Below, one piece after another: positions 19,809 through 20,459 of a stretch of DNA of 20,459 nt. The stretch's first letter is position 1, and each line of letters begins with the position of its first letter. Where the stretch lies: positions 22,984 through 43,442 of the forward strand of contig NWUY0300028510.1 in NCBI GenBank assembly GCA_004151065.3, in the 5' to 3' direction. The notes under the pieces were generated by a model. That model was not told the origin of the DNA. It worked only from the letters and a program-made list of their open reading frames with translations, and did no database searches. This DNA is from Larix sibirica. Lineage: Eukaryota > Streptophyta > Pinopsida > Pinales > Pinaceae. A program made the translations under genes and the position numbers.

Positions 19809-20459
19809 TTATGTCCTCCTTTAATATATGTGGTCTAAGGGGGCAGACCAAATACAATGCCCTCAAGTGAATGTTTTCCTCTACTAAGGTAGATATTTTC
19901 CTCATTCATGAAACCATGTGTCAAGGGAAGAAGGCTTATGGTTATTTCCTAAATTTATTCCTGGGATCGGAATGCTGTGCCATAGACTCCATGGGTATTT
20001 CAGGTGGTTTATTGTCATTTTGGAACCCGAATGCTGCTTCGTTTAAGGAATTTTCATCTCCTGCAGGTATTATTTTGGATGGAAAGATCAAAGGATTAGA
20101 AGGACCTATTAAGGTTGTCAATTGTTATGCCCCTTATATTAACAGGGAATTTTTCTAGTTGCGTGTGGAGGAATGTGGGATACTTCAGGAAGATCTATTA
20201 ATTTTTGCAGGAGATTTAAACTTACCCTTTAAGTTAGTGAAGTATGGGGAGCCTCTCCTTAGGTTGATCCCTTTTCAGACTTCTTTAGCAACCTTTTCAG
20301 CAGATCAAACCTTATTGATATTCTTCCTTTCCCTAAGGGGCCTACTTGGTGAAATGGCCATTCTAGTGTCTTTGGGGTTGCAAAGAGACTGGATATATTC
20401 TTTCTACTTGAGTCAGTTTATGATGTATTATGGAGATACATGTCTTGGATTTTCAATTC
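19805..20459 (+). pseudogene. Second LINE, ORF2 5' part (APE-type endonuclease), runs off the window
   Basis: The frame starts MIMSSFNICGLRGQTKYNAL, with the SFN motif of the LINE endonuclease. After a TGA at 19868 it continues VDIFLIHETMCQGKKAYGYF (HET for the usual QET, catalytic E kept), GISGGLLSFWNPNAASF, IKVVNCYAPYINREFF and a TAG at 20156. Next come LRVEECGILQEDLLIFAGDL and NL (the GDxN motif). The frame then shifts near 20230 and gives SDFFSNLFSRSNLIDILPFP, GPTW, and VFGVAKRLDIFFLLESVYDV, the PTW...RLD block near the end of the domain. The reverse transcriptase should lie beyond 20459. Stops and a frameshift show it is inactive, but less decayed than the minus-strand LINE. Confidence 0.88.

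Noticed and set aside
1-20459. A new multi-gene system, CRISPR array or operon
   Set aside because: The content is decayed plant retrotransposons plus a gene fragment, and no set of intact neighbouring genes was found on either strand.

Overview
The window looks like intergenic nuclear DNA from a land plant, most likely a gymnosperm with a large repeat-filled genome. It is AT-rich, has no intact gene of normal length, and is dominated by decayed L1-type LINE retrotransposons. Their ORF1 (DUF4283-like region plus CCHC knuckle) and ORF2 (endonuclease, reverse transcriptase, zf-RVT) match the plant LINE layout. The gymnosperm assignment is an inference from the style of these LINE proteins and needs a database search.

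Layout. Positions 1-6296 are mostly unassigned AT-rich sequence. They hold a tRNA-derived SINE-like relic (about 1850-2036, minus), an unrecognised coding-like stretch (2179-2436, minus), one decayed exon of a DExH-box RNA helicase (4322-4586, plus) with both splice sites still visible, short imperfect repeats, a hairpin and an (AC)n microsatellite. Positions 6297-18150 hold a minus-strand LINE. Part of it is present twice: 6297-10094 and 10999-14796 appear identical at a constant offset of 4702, and the homology continues at lower identity into 10095-10997 and 14797-15682. The second copy starts exactly after a single N at 10998, so the duplication is more likely two unmerged contigs than a real tandem duplication. 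Inside the LINE sits an unrecognised coding-like relic (7166-8089, repeated at 11868-12791). A SINE (15934-16175) with 14-base target-site duplications interrupts the endonuclease region. From about 18476 to the right edge a second, related LINE runs on the plus strand, head-to-head with the first; ORF1 and the first part of the ORF2 endonuclease are visible.

No host gene system, operon, CRISPR array or functional RNA gene is supported. All LINE reading frames carry stops and frameshifts, and the reverse transcriptase catalytic FVDD is FVDV, so these are dead elements. The points most worth checking are the assembly duplication, the ATGA stop/start overlap between ORF1 and ORF2 seen in both LINEs, the unknown nested coding relic, and the intron-retaining helicase exon.
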